Positions 21,760 to 36,030 are shown, counted from the first letter of the stretch. The stretch: DNA of 64,000 nt from Isoetes taiwanensis (GCA_021234155.1 JAJEKV010000002.1:26278617-26342616); one strand, 5' to 3'. The notes: generated by a model not told the origin, from the sequence alone. Program-made: numbers and translations.

Positions 21760-22591
21760 AAGACATGGCAAGGACCAAATGCACCATGAGAAAAGTTGGC
21801 CCAAAGCGCAGCCCGCCGATGGCCGGCGGCGGTGGAGGACACCGAGGAGGCGGATCCAGAGCACCTCCGTAGGGGCAAAGATAAAGTGAAATATAGCCGG
21901 CCAAGCGGGGACCTTCCCCCTCGGAGCCCCAGGCAGCTCCTCGTCGGTAGAGCGGCAGGACCAGCAGACCATCTGTCAAACTTCGGACGGGGAGAGAATC
22001 AGGAAGGAAACCTTCCGGGAAAAGAAGATGGCGGGATCAAGCGGCGATGACGGGCAGCGGGGGCCAGCGAAGCGGCAACCCAGCGGTCGGCCCCTTCGTC
22101 GGCAAGAAGAGGGGAAGGGGAAGGTGACAGTGGCCGGAGGGGAGCGGCCCGGAAGAAAGGGAGAGGGAGGAGAAGAAGCGGGGAGGAAGAGGGAGAGATA
22201 AGCCACGGGGCTGGTGACAGATTGAAAGAATGCTTGCCCGCAGCGAGGAAAGGAAGAGAGGCATGAGGAGAGAGGAAGTTGGAGAAGAGAAGGGAAGTGG
22301 CGCGGGAATCCCATCCGACCCCAACTGTATCCACCTACCGAGTGGCCCAAACCCACGAAGGTGATCCAACAAAGGTCGGCGTGAATTCACCCTCTGGCCG
22401 GGATCGTGAATTCAAATAAAGGTGTACCAAAGTACCTATCATGGACAAAGGTACAATGGCCCGAATATGTGAGAACATACAAAGTGCGTTGGGGAGGCCA
22501 GAAGAACCAGCCTAAGCCACCTCCACCCCAAACCGGACCAGCAGAAGGGTCCATCATGGACCTAATTCGAGGCTGCCTTTCGGGTATTTAG
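21760..22591 (+). other. GC-rich leader region with short ORF
   Basis: An unusually GC-rich, purine-rich patch after AT-rich DNA, rich in GGAGG/GAAGAAG words and open in several frames on both strands by composition. The frame 22406-22591 (61 codons) looks more protein-like (WPEYVRTYKVRWGGQKNQPK) and ends with a stop, but its copy at ~38200-38390 is broken. No family recognised. Confidence 0.3.
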
Positions 22592-23640
22592 GAGATTAGG
22601 CACTTTCAACAATGTACTAATCTCCCTAATCGGGGAAACCGATTGAGCGGCTTCTTAGATGAAGTTATCTCTTTGAGAATTCGGAGGGATTATGAGGTCA
22701 CACCCCAACCACACCGGACCTGCGAGCGGCGGGCGGGCTGATCCGACTCTTTGAAGAAGAATCTGCGCCTCCATGGCTGACTTCTTGTCATGCCCAAGGG
22801 ACACACTTGGTATGAGGAGAAATTATGAGGAGAGACCCTAAAAAGACCTCAAGTTTTGTAAATAACTAAATATTAAAGTTTCGAGTGTAATTGACCTTTT
22901 TTCCATATATATATAAGTTTCACTCTTTTCATTAACTTGATTGCATTATGGTATGAAAATGTAATTAAGTATAGGATTAGATTGTGGTATAATTTTTTGT
23001 ATAATGCTTAAAATCTTTGGTAATAGGTTAAGTAACACAAGTTCAACCTGAGAGAATCAACTTTGGCTCAAAAATTGTGAAAGCAGGGGTCAATCAGCAC
23101 CAAATCGACTGCGTTCGCAACCTGAGGCGCAGCCTTGTATGGCCCGACTTCAGGTACCATGATTTGGGGCAAAAGTGATTCAAACATTTGTGCTAAAACA
23201 TAGTAAATTGCTTAGAATTTGCACGGGAACCCAGTTTAGAAGTTAATTTGCAAAGAATCATCTAAAATTGCAAGTTCTGATGGCAAGGGTCAATTAGCGT
23301 AGAATCATACGCATTACCGGCCTTGAGCATGTTAGCGTGAAGCCGGCCGGTTACCTCAAATTAGTACTTTTAGATGTCCATTTTGCTTGAAACAATATGC
23401 TATCTAGATTAGAATTCATCCAAATAGACATGTTAGCATCTTACAACCCCTAGAAATGCTTAGTTACCTCCCAAATTGGCCCGTCCGGGTCAATCCGCTG
23501 GGCCAAATCGACTGGCGTTAACTGCAAGAGTGCATGCCTTGAGAACTGATCGAGGAGTTGACCCATTTTGCCCTGGATTGGCCAAATTTGACTTAACAAA
23601 ACCATGTAGTGTTTCTTGCCTTGTTTTGCTTAGATTTGCA
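22592..23640. other. non-coding stretch before the unrecognised ORF
   Basis: Moderately AT-rich with no supported ORF; duplicated at about 38390-39440. It may be leader or intron sequence of the putative element that starts at the orphan primer site. Confidence 0.35.
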
Positions 23641-23859
23641 CTTCATGGTAGCTCATTTGGACATCCATAGCCTCAGAACAAAAGTCTATTCCATCAAGAA
23701 CCCTTGTACACAAAACCGGAGGCAACCCTAGTCTATAAAAAGGGGCCTCATTTGCCATTTTCCCTTCACCAAACTGCTCTTGCCATCTTAGGCGATTTCC
23801 TAAGCTTTCATCAATCTTTCCGAACCATTTTCTACACCTATCTACGCTCAATGAAGCCC

Positions 23860-24886
23860 AATGGCTTTGTCGGAGTGGTATGATCGCGCCAACAATATCC
23901 ATGACTTTCACCTTCGCCGAAGGCCTTCCGTGTTCGACCATCTCTTTGATCTCCGCAGCGACCTTGGCCATCATTTGCCAATATGACCCAGCCAGTCCTA
24001 CCAGGGAAGTTAGCTTGCCGCCTAGGAGAGGGGAAATGGGTATCCCTAGATTAAGCTTAACCAAGCCTTAGGGGGGGATCAAGGGCAGAACCAGTATTTG
24101 TGGGATAGGACAAGAAAGACATGCGACTACATGACATAGAGCCCAAAGGCATAGATACCTCTCACACCGTGGCCCTCGCTCTATTCATGCGATATAAGGC
24201 AATCAACAAGGTGGGGGAGTCCTCGATCCGGCCTTTGGACTGGCGCCACTCGACACACGAAGGGAGCAAAGCGGATCCATGAGGTCGAGTCATAGTACGT
24301 ATACCATGGCATAACATCGGAGACCCACCGTACTTGCAATCAGCGGGATTACGAGCTGACTAGGGGAAAAAGGCTTCGAAGGTTGGGAAGGAGAGAGCGA
24401 CAAGGATGGAAGTATAGCGAGAGCGACGGTGATGAAGTGGCGGGCCTATGAACCTGTCGGCATCACATCCCTCTAGCCAATAGTGCGACCGATGGAGAGG
24501 GTATATCTTGGCAAAATGACATTCTCAACCTTCCATTGCCAAGAAGAAGGGCTTAGAATCGGCAAGCTCTTGACTTGACGTGCAAAGGAGCAGCAAAGTG
24601 ACTTCATCGACTACTCCTATCGGGGAAATTCCAAGGGAGGCTAGCGGAGGCGACTTACTCTTACCATGACGATTATGTAGAATATAGCTGCCTACAAGCC
24701 CGGATAAAGGGAGATGTATAGACAGCGAGAACAATCATCCCGGAGGAGGTTTCAAGAAATCCAAAGCGGTGTACAAGCTGGGGAAGAGGCCCAGCTCTGG
24801 CCAGGAGCAGGTTCATTCGAGGTATGAGGCATCGGTAGCATCAACGGAGGCGCAACCACCATGTGGAGAGATCATGAAGACTCTTG
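23860..24886 (+). pseudogene. broken copy of the unrecognised ORF (unit A)
   Basis: It matches 39658-40709 base for base over long stretches but has many short indels, so no frame stays open. The differences cluster in words containing CAG or CTG. It ends at TCTTG (24882-24886), the same position at which the Gypsy LTR begins in the other copy. Confidence 0.7.
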
Positions 24887-25785
24887 TGTTGCCCCTTGAA
24901 GTGGCAGCATGAAGAAGAAGATGAAGATATGAAGAAAATTCACAAAGTATTGGAGGAGCTATTAAGGAAAAGTATCTCAGGCTGGAAGAGAATCTAGGCG
25001 GTGAGTACCCACTGCCAAATCCTCTAGCCAAAACTATACATCCTTGATTTTCCCAAATTTTTGAGCCTATCTCCTATTTTTTTCTTGAATTTCCCCTATC
25101 GCTAGCCAAATATGCTTCTAAAGATGCCTAAAAATCCAAAATGCCAAAATCTATACTACCTTTGCCAAGTGGCATCCAGTCCCATCATCCTAAAGTGCCA
25201 AAAATGTCAAAAGTCAAGTGAAAGTCAAAATGGAAAGCCAAAAGGCACACTTTCTAAAAAAATACCTTGCCACGTCCATCAAGCACCTTGTTCAAAAAAA
25301 ATGCTTTGTCATCCAACTTTGGTTATATCTTTGCCACTTGGGCCAAAATCATGCCCACCTCATCAAAATATCAAGGGGCATTTAAAATCCTAGAAAATTC
25401 ACTTAGGCAAAAGCCATGTTTGACTTTGCCACATCATCCTTCAGCATGCCAAGTCATCATTTCATCATGTCACCATCCATTTGCCCGGTCACCATTGGTT
25501 CCTTTTTGCCAAAAATCAAAGTGCCATTTTTCAAAATTTGACCCATCATCGCAGCCCCGATGAAATGCCGCACGGCACAAAAACTCAAAAAAGACCCTAT
25601 ATAGACCTTTAAATTCCACTTCTTGGGAATCGTGCCCTTTGAAAAAAATATAAAAAATTGTCCTATTCTACCCCCGACCTAGATTCCTTTCAACCAATCA
25701 CCCCTCCACGGTAAGCTCACCCGAGGCGTGTGGGGTGGAGAATCACCGGCGAATCCGTGGGCAGAACCACGTCAATTTAAAAATT
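24887..25785 (+). repeat. truncated Gypsy LTR (first ~900 bp)
   Basis: It starts TGTTGCCCCTTGAAGTGGCA and matches the first part of the LTRs at 40710 and 55221. It is cut at the duplication junction about 900 bp in, so no Gypsy interior follows here. Confidence 0.85.
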
Positions 25786-25791
25786 TCGTTT

Positions 25792-26034
25792 TAGAGTGGG
25801 CTTTTCCTGTTGAAGGGGACTCTGTTCCGGCAGCAAAGGATTAGGCTTATGAGAGAAACCGAAGCCTTGCTGCTGTAGTTGCTTTCCTTTCATGGTAGTG
25901 AGGGAACAAAGGCGTCGCCTTGGCTGATGACAGAGAGCATTGGAAGCCCAGTTTACTGCTTTTACCACTAAAAGCTCAAATCTGCGTATATATATAACCA
26001 AGAAGAACAGCGTTGCATTGTAGGCGAAGCTCAT
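25792..26034 (-). pseudogene. duplicated 5' fragment of the phosphatase gene
   Basis: It carries the N-terminal coding part and promoter of the 9815-10498 gene (shared residues HKPNPLLPEQS...LQQ..KPTL). The fragment stops before the catalytic DLDQTL motif, where it fuses to Gypsy LTR sequence, and has several frame differences from the parent. It cannot make an active phosphatase. Confidence 0.85.
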
Positions 26035-28779
26035 TTCTTGTTTTTCTTAATTCCATTTTAATGTTTGAAATACGTTATTTTTAGTCCAAATGAGGGAGGG
26101 TCTTTAAAAAAAATAAAAAATAACCACAACAAAAATAAAGCCCATTAATATGAATGAAAAAAGAGCCACCCACATTTATCAACAAGAGCGTGGCGTTTTT
26201 TTGCGATTCACCTTTCGCTTACGGGGGTATAGCAGGATTTATTTAGGGGGGTCGCTTTAGGCGGAAGGGAAACTCTCTTCCATTTCTGGCAAAACCAAAG
26301 TTGGGATCCATTTTACCCCTTACGTTTAGCATCTTTTGATGCCAGCTACGGAGGTGGGCTATGGTAGCGGAGGTGTTGCTTGTGAGGGAGGTATCGGAGC
26401 TTAGGAACCCCAGCAGAGTAGGGGGTCCTGCTGCTAACTAGATCTTTGCCTTTGTTGCTTAGGGACCTGCTTTGGATATGTAGGCGGAAGGGCCAGGATC
26501 TCAGAGAAGCTTGGGTGGGTTTTGGTGAGAGGATAGCTGTGAAGCTTAGGTCGAGGTTTGGCTTGGAGGTGCTTGAAGCTTGTGGAGCTCTTTCTCTTTT
26601 ATTCATCATTTGCATGAGATCTACATAGGAAAATTTATGCTCCAAATCAAAATCGACGGGAACCGGCTCCTGCAGCTTGCCGTTCTAGAGTTTTTCTCTC
26701 TCTCTAGGATTTTTGGCAAGCGAGGATCATCCAATTCTTCTTGAAATAGCCGAGATGATTCTTGCATGTATTGGAGCTTGCCATAGCATAATGAGAATCT
26801 TGCAAAACCGAGGATTTGATAAAAAGAGTATTTTTAATTTTTCAAGTAACTTGATGGTCTACTTTTTTCGAGAACCAATCTTGTTTTGGAGTGCGAGAGA
26901 AAGCATATTTTAGTTTGTACCTTTAGAGATTTCTCTAAGGTTTTAGGGCTTTTGGGCTGCGGGAAAAGTAACTTGACCAGGCTGAAATGAAAAATATAGA
27001 TTCAATTCGATTTCGAATTTTGCCCTTTCCATCTTGGGCTTATCTACGTTTTTCCAATTTTTTGCATCTTGCATGCATCTTCCATGATTATGCCAAAGGA
27101 ATTTATGTAATGGGCATATATATGGAAGGGCTAAGTGGTTTTAAGCCGTAACCCCTGTCCCGTGAAAGTCATGGTGGGTTTGTAAGCTCTACTTTTAATT
27201 TAGCTCAGGGTGGAAGTCGACTTCCATAACTAAGACATTTTGAGGTAATTGCATTTGTTTCTTAAATTGTTCATGGTTCTATGATTTTGAGTTTGATTCG
27301 TATAAGCTATCTTTGCATCAGCAGCTTGCATGCTACTTGATAACTCAAAATTTGGATATTAGTATTTAGATTTGATGCAATTTACTTTGGTTCTGCGAAG
27401 CAAGAAGGAGACAGTTTTTTCTGCATGATTGCTTCTAATACCGACCAATCTTCTTAGACCTTTCACAGCTTCATGTTTACACAAGTTTGGAATTGGCATG
27501 TAGGTCGGCTTAGAGATAGATTCAAGCTCAGAGTTGTAGGTTAGAGGATTAGTGATTTGTTTCTTTTCAAAAGAAGAAACAACACTATAGGAGGAAGATA
27601 TTCTTGCCCTAAATACATCATGGATGAAGATGAGAATGCGGAGGATAGGCTTTTATTTAATGAAGGCATTCATCTTTTTGTTTCTAGGATCCCGAACTGA
27701 TCTAAATCTTTATCTTTTGCTTGGTGGTCTTTGTAAATGGATTTCTCTCTAGAATTAAGCAACAGAATTCTTGTAAAAGAGTTTTTCCTTGTATGCGTTC
27801 TAGCTACTTCAAGGTTACTCTAACATTGGAGCTTGCTCAAAAACTCCTATATGAAACTACTATGTCAAACAGTATAGGTTTATCACGCTGGCTAGAGAGG
27901 TTTAGCATAAACTCTTTTGGCTGAGACATAGTGGGATGGTATTTAGTAGAAAGAATAATAATCATAGGAATTTGTTTTTAGCTTTTAATCAAAAGATACA
28001 AATAAGTAAATTATTTAGTTAAAATTAGGTCTCACTTTTTTGAACACGGATTTATTTTACACACAAAAGGAGCACCCGGTATATGGTGAATTTTTGTGCA
28101 TTGTAGTAATACATTAAGCTTTCTTCCGGGTTTCTCGGATAGCGAGTGAGAACAAGAACAATGCAACTCAAACATGAGAGATTTCATTCTGATTGAAACC
28201 AAAGTTCTAGTTGAAAGATTCTTAGTTGAACATTTTGGCTCTATTTATTTTTCTTAGGTGGGTAAAGACAAGAGATCACAAATTCCAACAAAAGAAATTT
28301 AGCAAGGTGTTTTACTTAATCACCAAAAATACTAGTTTTGAGATACCTTATATTTATAAATGGACTCCATTACAATATATATAATACAGGTGGGTGGAAA
28401 GAGAGACCATGAGTAATTAGGTATGGGCTGTGGAGTTGCCCTCGCACATATGAACCACCACAATTTTGAGGTTTGCATTGGTGCTTTCTCTCAGAATCGC
28501 GAGACAACTTAAGGCGTAGAAATTTGTATGAGGGAGTTCCTTCATGGGCCGCGTCTTGTAGCATGTCCAACTGATGTCCACCACCACTCTTCGGCACCTT
28601 TCTTCAATGAGCCCCGTTATTTTAAGACATCCCAAGCGCCTTGCTTACATGTACTATGCAGTGCGAGATAAGGACTGCAAAAGACAAGAATCAAGTTAGT
28701 CAAGTGATGCTGCAGGGCAAAAAAATAAAAATAAAACACCACGGTTCGCGGGGCCATTTTTTGGAAAATATCTGAGCTG

Positions 28780-29125
28780 GGAGGCCTTTAAACTTCATGA
28801 GTGCAAAGCAACTCAGTGAAACATAGATCAGAGGCCTTTCTGGGTAGAAAGGCAGCTCAGCAACCTTGAGGTTTAGGGGTGAGGAGGCTTTTCTCGGCTG
28901 CTTGAGTGAGAAATCAAGCGAAAAGCTCCTGAGGTTTTTAGGGATGGGAAGGGCTTTCTCGACCTCTTGAGTCAGAAAGCTGACTCAAAAAGCCTTGTGA
29001 GTTTGAGGGGCCTTTCTCGGCAATTTGAGTCAAGAAAGCAGGGTTTGAGGGCCTTTCTCAGAGCTTCCTTGAGTCACGAGAAGCGGCTTCAAGTAAAGGC
29101 ATTTCAAAGGGCGAGAGGAGGGGTT
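28780..29125. repeat. degraded hairpin repeat array (copy B)
   Basis: Counterpart of 13256-13590. The GGCCTTTCTCG half-units are recognisable but the opposite arms are often scrambled, so few units would still fold. Confidence 0.6.
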
Positions 29126-31019
29126 ATTTTGGGGAGCATCATTTTATCTATCTATCCATCTAATTTTTCCACCATATAGTTTATTATTCTATCACACCAT
29201 AGTTTGTTGTGTTTTTTCTCCACTGACACATTAGTATTTAGCACACATTAGTAGTATTTAACAATTGTTTTATACTAGCTTTTACATTAGTAGTATTAAC
29301 ACATTAATGTGTATTTTACCTTACACGGCAATAATTAACACACGGCCCATTAATACTATACTTTACGAATTTCATAATACCGCACATTAACACATACTAG
29401 CATCTGGTCCATACAAAGCAATATATACAGTACACTAGTATTATAGTTATATAGCACTAGCACATGAGGATCCGTATTTTGAAAACAATATTATATAGTA
29501 TAATACGGCCATCATTTCCTTTGAAATAAAATTATGAACTAATTTAAAGAGTATACTATAATCTTGTATAAAAGCCAACTTTTTTACATCTTTAGACACG
29601 CAGGTGTTACATAATACCCTAGCACCTCTAAGATCAACAGGTGTAAAACTCCAGGTATACAAGCACACATAGAAACACAACAGCATACTATCAAAAGCGA
29701 CAAAATTCAAATATATATTTATATGGAAGCGACACAAATAAAATTATAGCCAGGAGTTAATGGTATGTTTGTAACCTGTCACCTTAACGAAGCTTTTTTT
29801 TTCCAGCAGCCCTAGAAATTTAAAATTTAGTGCGTACCCGGCTTTCCCCATTAACCTTAGAAAAATAACCCGGTAGCCCGCGCTATATCCGTTTTTCTTA
29901 AATTGCACTCTATTATTCAGCTGGCTGCCACCTCATAGGATTCGGGGTGAAAGAGGTGAAAGAGGAGGGTGCCGAAATTGAAAGAGGGAGGGTGAGTACT
30001 GCATTACCTTTTGAGAAAATTTGGTACACTTACGAAATCATGGCTGGCTATGGCGAACTCTCAAGATCGGCTATGGCATGGAGGCGGAGGCGTGCTATCC
30101 AGAGTGGCTGCTTTCATACAGCTGCGTTGCATAAATCACGTGGTGCAGTCGATTCATGTTTCCAAAACCAAGAACGGTTTTACCTTTTGCATAGAAGCTG
30201 GGAAGGCGGTTTCAGGCGGGATTTCTGGTGAGGCGGACTCAGGCCGGGATTTCGAGCAAGATCTCGCGAGATCGCGGGCGATTCTGAGGCGGTGGGAATG
30301 AGCCTTGGGATTCAAAAGCTTATCGGTACGTAGGTTGCTTTCTATCTCTGAGTGAATTTGCTTCCTATATCTGCCTTCATCTACATCAGGCATGTCGGGG
30401 CATAGTTTGCACCACTGTATGGCTGAGGGAAGAGATCGGCCCTTTTCTTCATCGGCATACCGTGTCAGGAAGAGCATGCTTTAAGGCATTCTAGCGGACC
30501 TTGCCTCCAGGCCTCTACTGGCTTTGCCTGGCTGGAACCATACAATGTGTTTCAAATAAACCGGTTGTCAAAGTGACAATCCTCGGGTGGAGCAACTTCT
30601 AAACTACTGCACATTTTTACAAAATCCTGGCCCGAAGAAACTAATTCGCCCATTTCCAGGCACGTGATTCCTAATCTAGCCTTGTTAACATAGCATGAAG
30701 AGGTAGAAATTGCAAAGCAGCTTCTAGCTACACCTCACCGAGCATTTTAGAAGCCAGGTATCCTAAATTCTTTGGTCGATTGCGGCCACGGCATAAACAG
30801 TAGTGGATCACGATATCTTCCCAGCCAATAACTGTAGTGCGTGATTTAAAAGCAGAGCCGCGTCTTGTAAAATCCACTTTTTGATTCTCACTGACTCAGC
30901 AATTAGAGATTTTATATTTTTATTAAATTAATTAAATTATTTATATTTAATTAAATTAATTATTAATTACTTTATATTTTAATATGTCTTTAATCTCAAG
31001 GGGATACATTCCCTTTAGT

Positions 31020-31280
31020 TATTTTAGCTTTCCCTCCCCCCCCCTTCCCCCATACTCCCCCTTCCCCCCTTCTCCACCTTCCCTCTCCTCTGCCCCCTTG
31101 CACACCCTTTGCCCCTCACGCGCCTCACTGCGCCCCTGCCCCCTTACCCACCTCCCTTGCCCCCTCTCTTCTGCCCCACCAGAACTTTGCTCCCTCCCCT
31201 TCTTCTAACTTACCCACTTCCCATGGCTTCTCCTCTCAACTTCCAACCTCCCTTACACCTCCCCTTTGATTCCACACCCA
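31020..31280. repeat. polypyrimidine tract (copy B)
   Basis: Counterpart of 15455-15690, again flanked by an AT-rich TTAATTAAATTA stretch. Confidence 0.8.
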
Positions 31281-32904
31281 GCTCTGAGTTTTTGTAAACT
31301 TTTCTCAACTATTTGTTTGATGGTCTCATTTTCGATTAAGTCCAAAATTCGAGATTTGACCCACACTTTAATTAAATCACGACTTAAATGTTCATTTGGT
31401 ATTCTAATTTAAGGTGCATATAATATATATTGCTCTATATGGCTAAAAGCGGGTGTCATTAGGTGTCGTACGAGCACTTCCTAAATTTACATGCACTAGC
31501 TGTGTCCGTAGCAAGGCATTGAAATTCCAGAAGTTGAACGTGGAATCATTTTATCTAGATTTATCTTGCCTAACACAGATCTTTGAGGTAAATTTGGCGA
31601 CGACTCTTAGTAGAAACATTTTAGGGCTGGGGTTCAATAACTTTAGTAGTTTTTGGGAGTGTACAACGGCATTTGTTCTCTACGCTTTTGTATGTGCCCA
31701 ATTGGAAGCATCGCGGGTTACATGCCACATATTACTTTGAGGTAATGACCTATTTCATTGGAGGATATATATCAAACTTTTGGTTCTTTCCATTATAAAA
31801 CTTGTACCATGTTTTGAAAGTATGCCTATAACAAAGGTGAGCGGCTCCACTCCCTGTCTCTGCCCACTGATGTCAAAGATTGTTCTTTTGCAGTTTAAAA
31901 GCAAATCGCTAACTTCAAGTTGATGATTATTATGGGGTTGATCACTTTCGGGTGTGAAAAAGCAAGTTAAACGTACTTGAGCTCCAGGAAATCCTTCAGC
32001 CTTCTCTTTTGTTTTCCATGTGGGAAAGCTGAGGTGTCTACAAATTTACATGCAAATAAAGCGATAAGTTTAGTAATCTCCTTGAGTTTCTGCTACGTTG
32101 ATTTAGATCAGCCATTGTATTTCAAAAGAGTGCCAGATCCACAGGACTTACCCCTACTGATGTGGTTTACGATCTCCCGAAACTTATTCTCAATATATCA
32201 TGGGGCTTCTTGCGCTAAAACTTTAAAATAAGCACTTTGATACTAAGATTTCAAAATAGTGATGGTGATGGATTCTAACTAGGACAAAGAGGTTGCATTT
32301 TTACTTCTGATTAGGATCTTTGGGTGTGTTTAAGGACCCGATAGTGTTGTCTACATTATGTTGTCTCTTGCTATTAAATCTTCCCGGTTCAAAGGACATG
32401 TTTGCATCTACTTTAAACCCTTAAAAGGAAGAAAGAATCTATTATTTTTGACCTTACTAAGCATTTGCTAAGATTTTTTACTATTTTCGTAAGTCATCTA
32501 AACTATATATGGATAATTTGGGAAGACCATGTAGCGAGAAACTTTCAATAGATGCCAAAGGGAACTTATCCAAGAGAGGAAATGTCACGTCGGAAATTAT
32601 TCATTGTAATATATACATACTCGCACTATGTATAGGTTCTCTAGCTTATATAAGAGAGTTAGTTAAAGATATTGACCAATGACAATACAAACATATATTA
32701 CCAAGATTTTGAAAAGGAATACGCACATGACTCTAATCTTCTTTCGGTTGCATTATTGTATTCTAACATTTTGAGGAAGTAATGGTATTTTGATTAGTAG
32801 AGAATGGATTGATGACCTGCTTTAAGCCGTTATGAAGTGCACCCGGTTTTAGAGGCTTTTTGAAGCACTTTGAATTCGAGCCATTACAATAATATTTGGT
32901 AGGT

Positions 32905-33630
32905 AAGGTGTGACAATCCTCCCGCGAGGGGCTTTTTGCACATCCCACAAGCAAGGTGTTGGGGTTGTGCAGGTAGAAGACATTTTTCACGGTGAGTAAC
33001 ACTACTATCATTTTGGCGGTAATGCGAGATCTTTTTCACAGGGCTATAGATTGAACATGTTCTTTCACTTTGAATAAATCATGAATATAAATGGGTTGGA
33101 AGAGGACATGGTGGCATTAACGGGGATGTCATTTATCAAAGATAGCAAGGAAATGAAATTGGCTGATAGGATGCTCAGCGAGGATTTAGGAACACATGAG
33201 ATAAGATCATTGTTTTGGCTTAGATCGGATGACTTTCACGATTGGTTTCCGCCGGTACTTTGGTAAGCAATCATTTCCTATAAATTTATGGGAGGGCTTG
33301 CAATGATGTCGACTTTAATATGGAGCAAAATGGAGATTAGAGTGATGCGATGTTGGCATCTACGTCTACAGTGCGGTGGGTCGCTTCTCTACAGTATCAT
33401 GGAGATTTCCTTTTTAAAGAAGGCACTTTTGATTGGCATTTGTGACTTTAGGTGTCTGATCACAACATGGCTTCACGATTTTAACAAGGCACACAGGTAT
33501 TTTGATATATATAGCATCCTAGGACTCAAGAACGAAATGCATGTGCTGAGAGTAGCCATTGTGGCAGTCAACTCTTCGGAGACTTAGCTTTCCAAATGGG
33601 TTGCATATACAAGGAAGCAACTTATAGGTA
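32905..33630 (+). pseudogene. broken copy of the exon-like segments (copy B)
   Basis: It aligns with 17234-17929. The donor GTGAGTAAC after the first segment and GTAAGC after the second are kept, but indels destroy the reading frames. The RSLFWLR core is still readable. Confidence 0.5.
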
Positions 33631-33774
33631 GGTAGAACAATCAAGAATACTTTTAATATTGAAAAGGTTCTAATTGCATTTATGATAACAAAGTTGTATC
33701 GAGAATACCTGAAAATTAGTTTACTTCCCTTTAAAATGTTCAAGTTGTTACTCAAGGGCACGGGGCTAGTTTGA

Positions 33775-34480
33775 TTTTAAAATTGGGGAAGCATCTATAT
33801 CGCCTACCCCTGGCATTAATATGGCCATGTCAATACCAATTTTTCTCCACTACTACACTTGGGTATGCCAGCTAGATTAAGGTGATGTCGCCAGTACCCA
33901 AGGCCAACCTCTACTTACCCCAGGGGCTCCACTTCCCCTATCACGGCGTTTCAAGTCTTTAGCAGGAACTGGAGCATTCTAAAGGGAGGCAAGGGCAAAG
34001 AGGCACAAGCACCATGGCAGCAGGTCTATTGGGGCATACGCACGGTAAAGCAGCTCCTGTACAGCCACTAGGCTCATGCAGCTAAATTTCGGGTTCAACA
34101 ATCCGAGGAGCCTAGATGCAAAAGTCTAAGTTAACATTAGATATTTTTGTGGCTAAAATTAGATTCCTAGAATTGGGGTACATACCACACACCTATCCAC
34201 TAACATGGACATGCCAACACCAATTTTTTTCTCTCCTACTACCAAGGATAGCAAGCGAATTGGGGGTGATCTCTCCCTGCCGAGCCGAGAGTAACCTCTC
34301 TATTTTTAGGCCCACTACTATCATAAGGTAGCCGCTGCTAAAGGCTATGATGGACTCCCATTAGGTGTGAACACCAGGCATATACAAGCATTGCTCAAAG
34401 AGGAGTTGAGGAGAACAGGAGACAGGCGTGAGCAAGATTTAGAAGGCTTGGCGTGAGCCAGAAGCGTCTCCGGCATAAAC
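33775..34480. repeat. dispersed relic repeat (copy B)
   Basis: Counterpart of 18061-18760, with many small indels. Confidence 0.5.
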
Positions 34481-34827
34481 TTCTGGTCGGTCACATCCCA
34501 TTTCTTGGCGGCTAATGAGTAGTACGATGGTTTGGTCAAAATAGCAGGATGGGTTCTTACGATAAGTACGAGAGGTCTCATCTTTATGGAGACAAACCTT
34601 AGATTCTCAACACTCACACGTTGCTGAGCTCATGATGGCAAAGCCTTAGGGGGCGAGGATTGGTTTAACAACTATAAACAAAGAAAGCTAATATATAAGC
34701 TGCTATAATACCTGGCGCTGTGCATACATTGCTAGGTGGTACGATGCAGAGCTGCTGCGCTACATTCTTGCTCACAATGGTCCTGCTTTCTCCCCATACT
34801 CATTTCGAGAGCCCGGAAAACCGATGC

Positions 34828-36030
34828 ACATTTGCAATTCCATAAATATGTGACTAAGCATAATGCGCTAGAAACAGCATTGCAATTTAGGCACTTACTT
34901 TTTAGAATCACGAAGATCTGTATAATAGAAACTTTGTTGGCAGCGAAACGCCAAACCTAAATGTGCCCTAATTAGTGGGCGGTGGTTACTTGTTAGACTA
35001 CTATTAACCAGTCTCACAGTTCGCGCCTCCCTTATTTAAATTACCGTTGTGGCATACACAATCACTTTCAAAGCCAGGGTATGAAATTTCCTCTTTCCTA
35101 AGTAAGAATTACATTTAGCATTTATCCTGTGAGGTTCGATCTTTAGCAGGGTTTTCAGTTCTATCATGTCATCGGATGATGCTTTCTTGGGGAGGAGCCA
35201 GGGGCAGCTATTGGAGAAGCATCAAATTAGGATTATTCATCATTTATAAGTTCTTTGGCTACGAAAATTTGGTGGTGAAGGCTCTCATTGCGCGACGTGA
35301 GGAGAAGATTCTTGGCTTTTTGGCTTGCTTGGAGGAAGTGTTTTGGGAGAGAAATTAGGATTTTCGGCAGGGTGCAGCTGAGGTCAAGTTTTTCCGAGAA
35401 CATGGGCGCCAAGAATTCAAGAGTTCAACTTTTCTAATGGGTGCTTTTTTTGACTTCAATTTGTTTTCTCAACCATTTTTTGGTCACGAAATCGTGAGAA
35501 ATTCATGGATCCATTCAAGTTCTCCGCAGACGTAAAGTTCACTAACAATAATTACCATGCTTGGAAGAAGTTCATGGTGAATTATTTGATATTAGTGATT
35601 TGGGAACGTGTTTGATGAAGACTTTTATCGGCACTGTGTCGTGGTATGTCGGTAGGATAAACCGTAAACCTTGTGCTCTTTGTCAAAAATATTGGTCATT
35701 TGAAGAGACAATTGGTCATGAAATCAACCATTTTACTGAAGTTTAAGAATATGTGGTCTCATTTTGGAGAAGTCTCTCTTAAAGATAGCAAGGGTATGGC
35801 TACTCAAATGTTGATCCGGGAGGCTCACAAAATGAGACATGCCCAATTAGGTGATTTCAAATTTGTCATGGCATACCTTACAAAGATGAAGCAAATGGTG
35901 CTTGGATTACATGGTCAAGCCGGTGGAGTGTTGTCTAAAAAAACAATCGATTCAAGATATCTTTTCGTTGGTCTTCCTCCTTCGATGCTATTATCCCTTC
36001 AAGATCAAGATACAAGGGGAAGATTGATAT
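34828..36030 (+). mobile_element. truncated Copia element (copy B): LTR and gag
   Basis: LTR about 34828-35166 ending TTCTATCA, an altered primer site after it, and gag pieces at 35504-36030 sharing NNNYHAWKKFM, KGMATQML and RHAQLGDFKFVMAYLTKMKQ with copy A. The gag is split by frameshifts. Protease and pre-integrase remnants continue to about 36975. Confidence 0.65.

Larger units (their letters stand above)
10355..25785. repeat. large direct duplication, unit A (~15.4 kb)
   Basis: Collinear with 25791-41637 throughout. It starts inside the phosphatase coding region (TAGAGTGGGC at 10355) and ends about 900 bp into a Gypsy LTR. At the junction, LTR sequence ending CGTCAATTTAAAAATTT passes through a few bases straight into a second TAGAGTGGGC. 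The copies are clearly the same segment but differ by very many short indels and scrambled words. Either a tandem duplication or an assembly duplication could produce this. Confidence 0.85.

Noticed and set aside
21976-22390. Four overlapping Ser/Pro/Leu-rich minus-strand ORFs of 110-126 codons
   Set aside because: They come from GC-rich purine-biased DNA that is open in many frames; the equivalents in the duplicate are not conserved.
23630-24064. 144-codon minus-strand ORF
   Set aside because: It is antisense to the unrecognised plus-strand ORF, which keeps a much longer frame in the better copy.
28370-28635. Minus-strand ORFs of 72-75 codons as genes
   Set aside because: The corresponding stretch at 12938-13129 encodes a different, shorter frame; the two do not support one protein.
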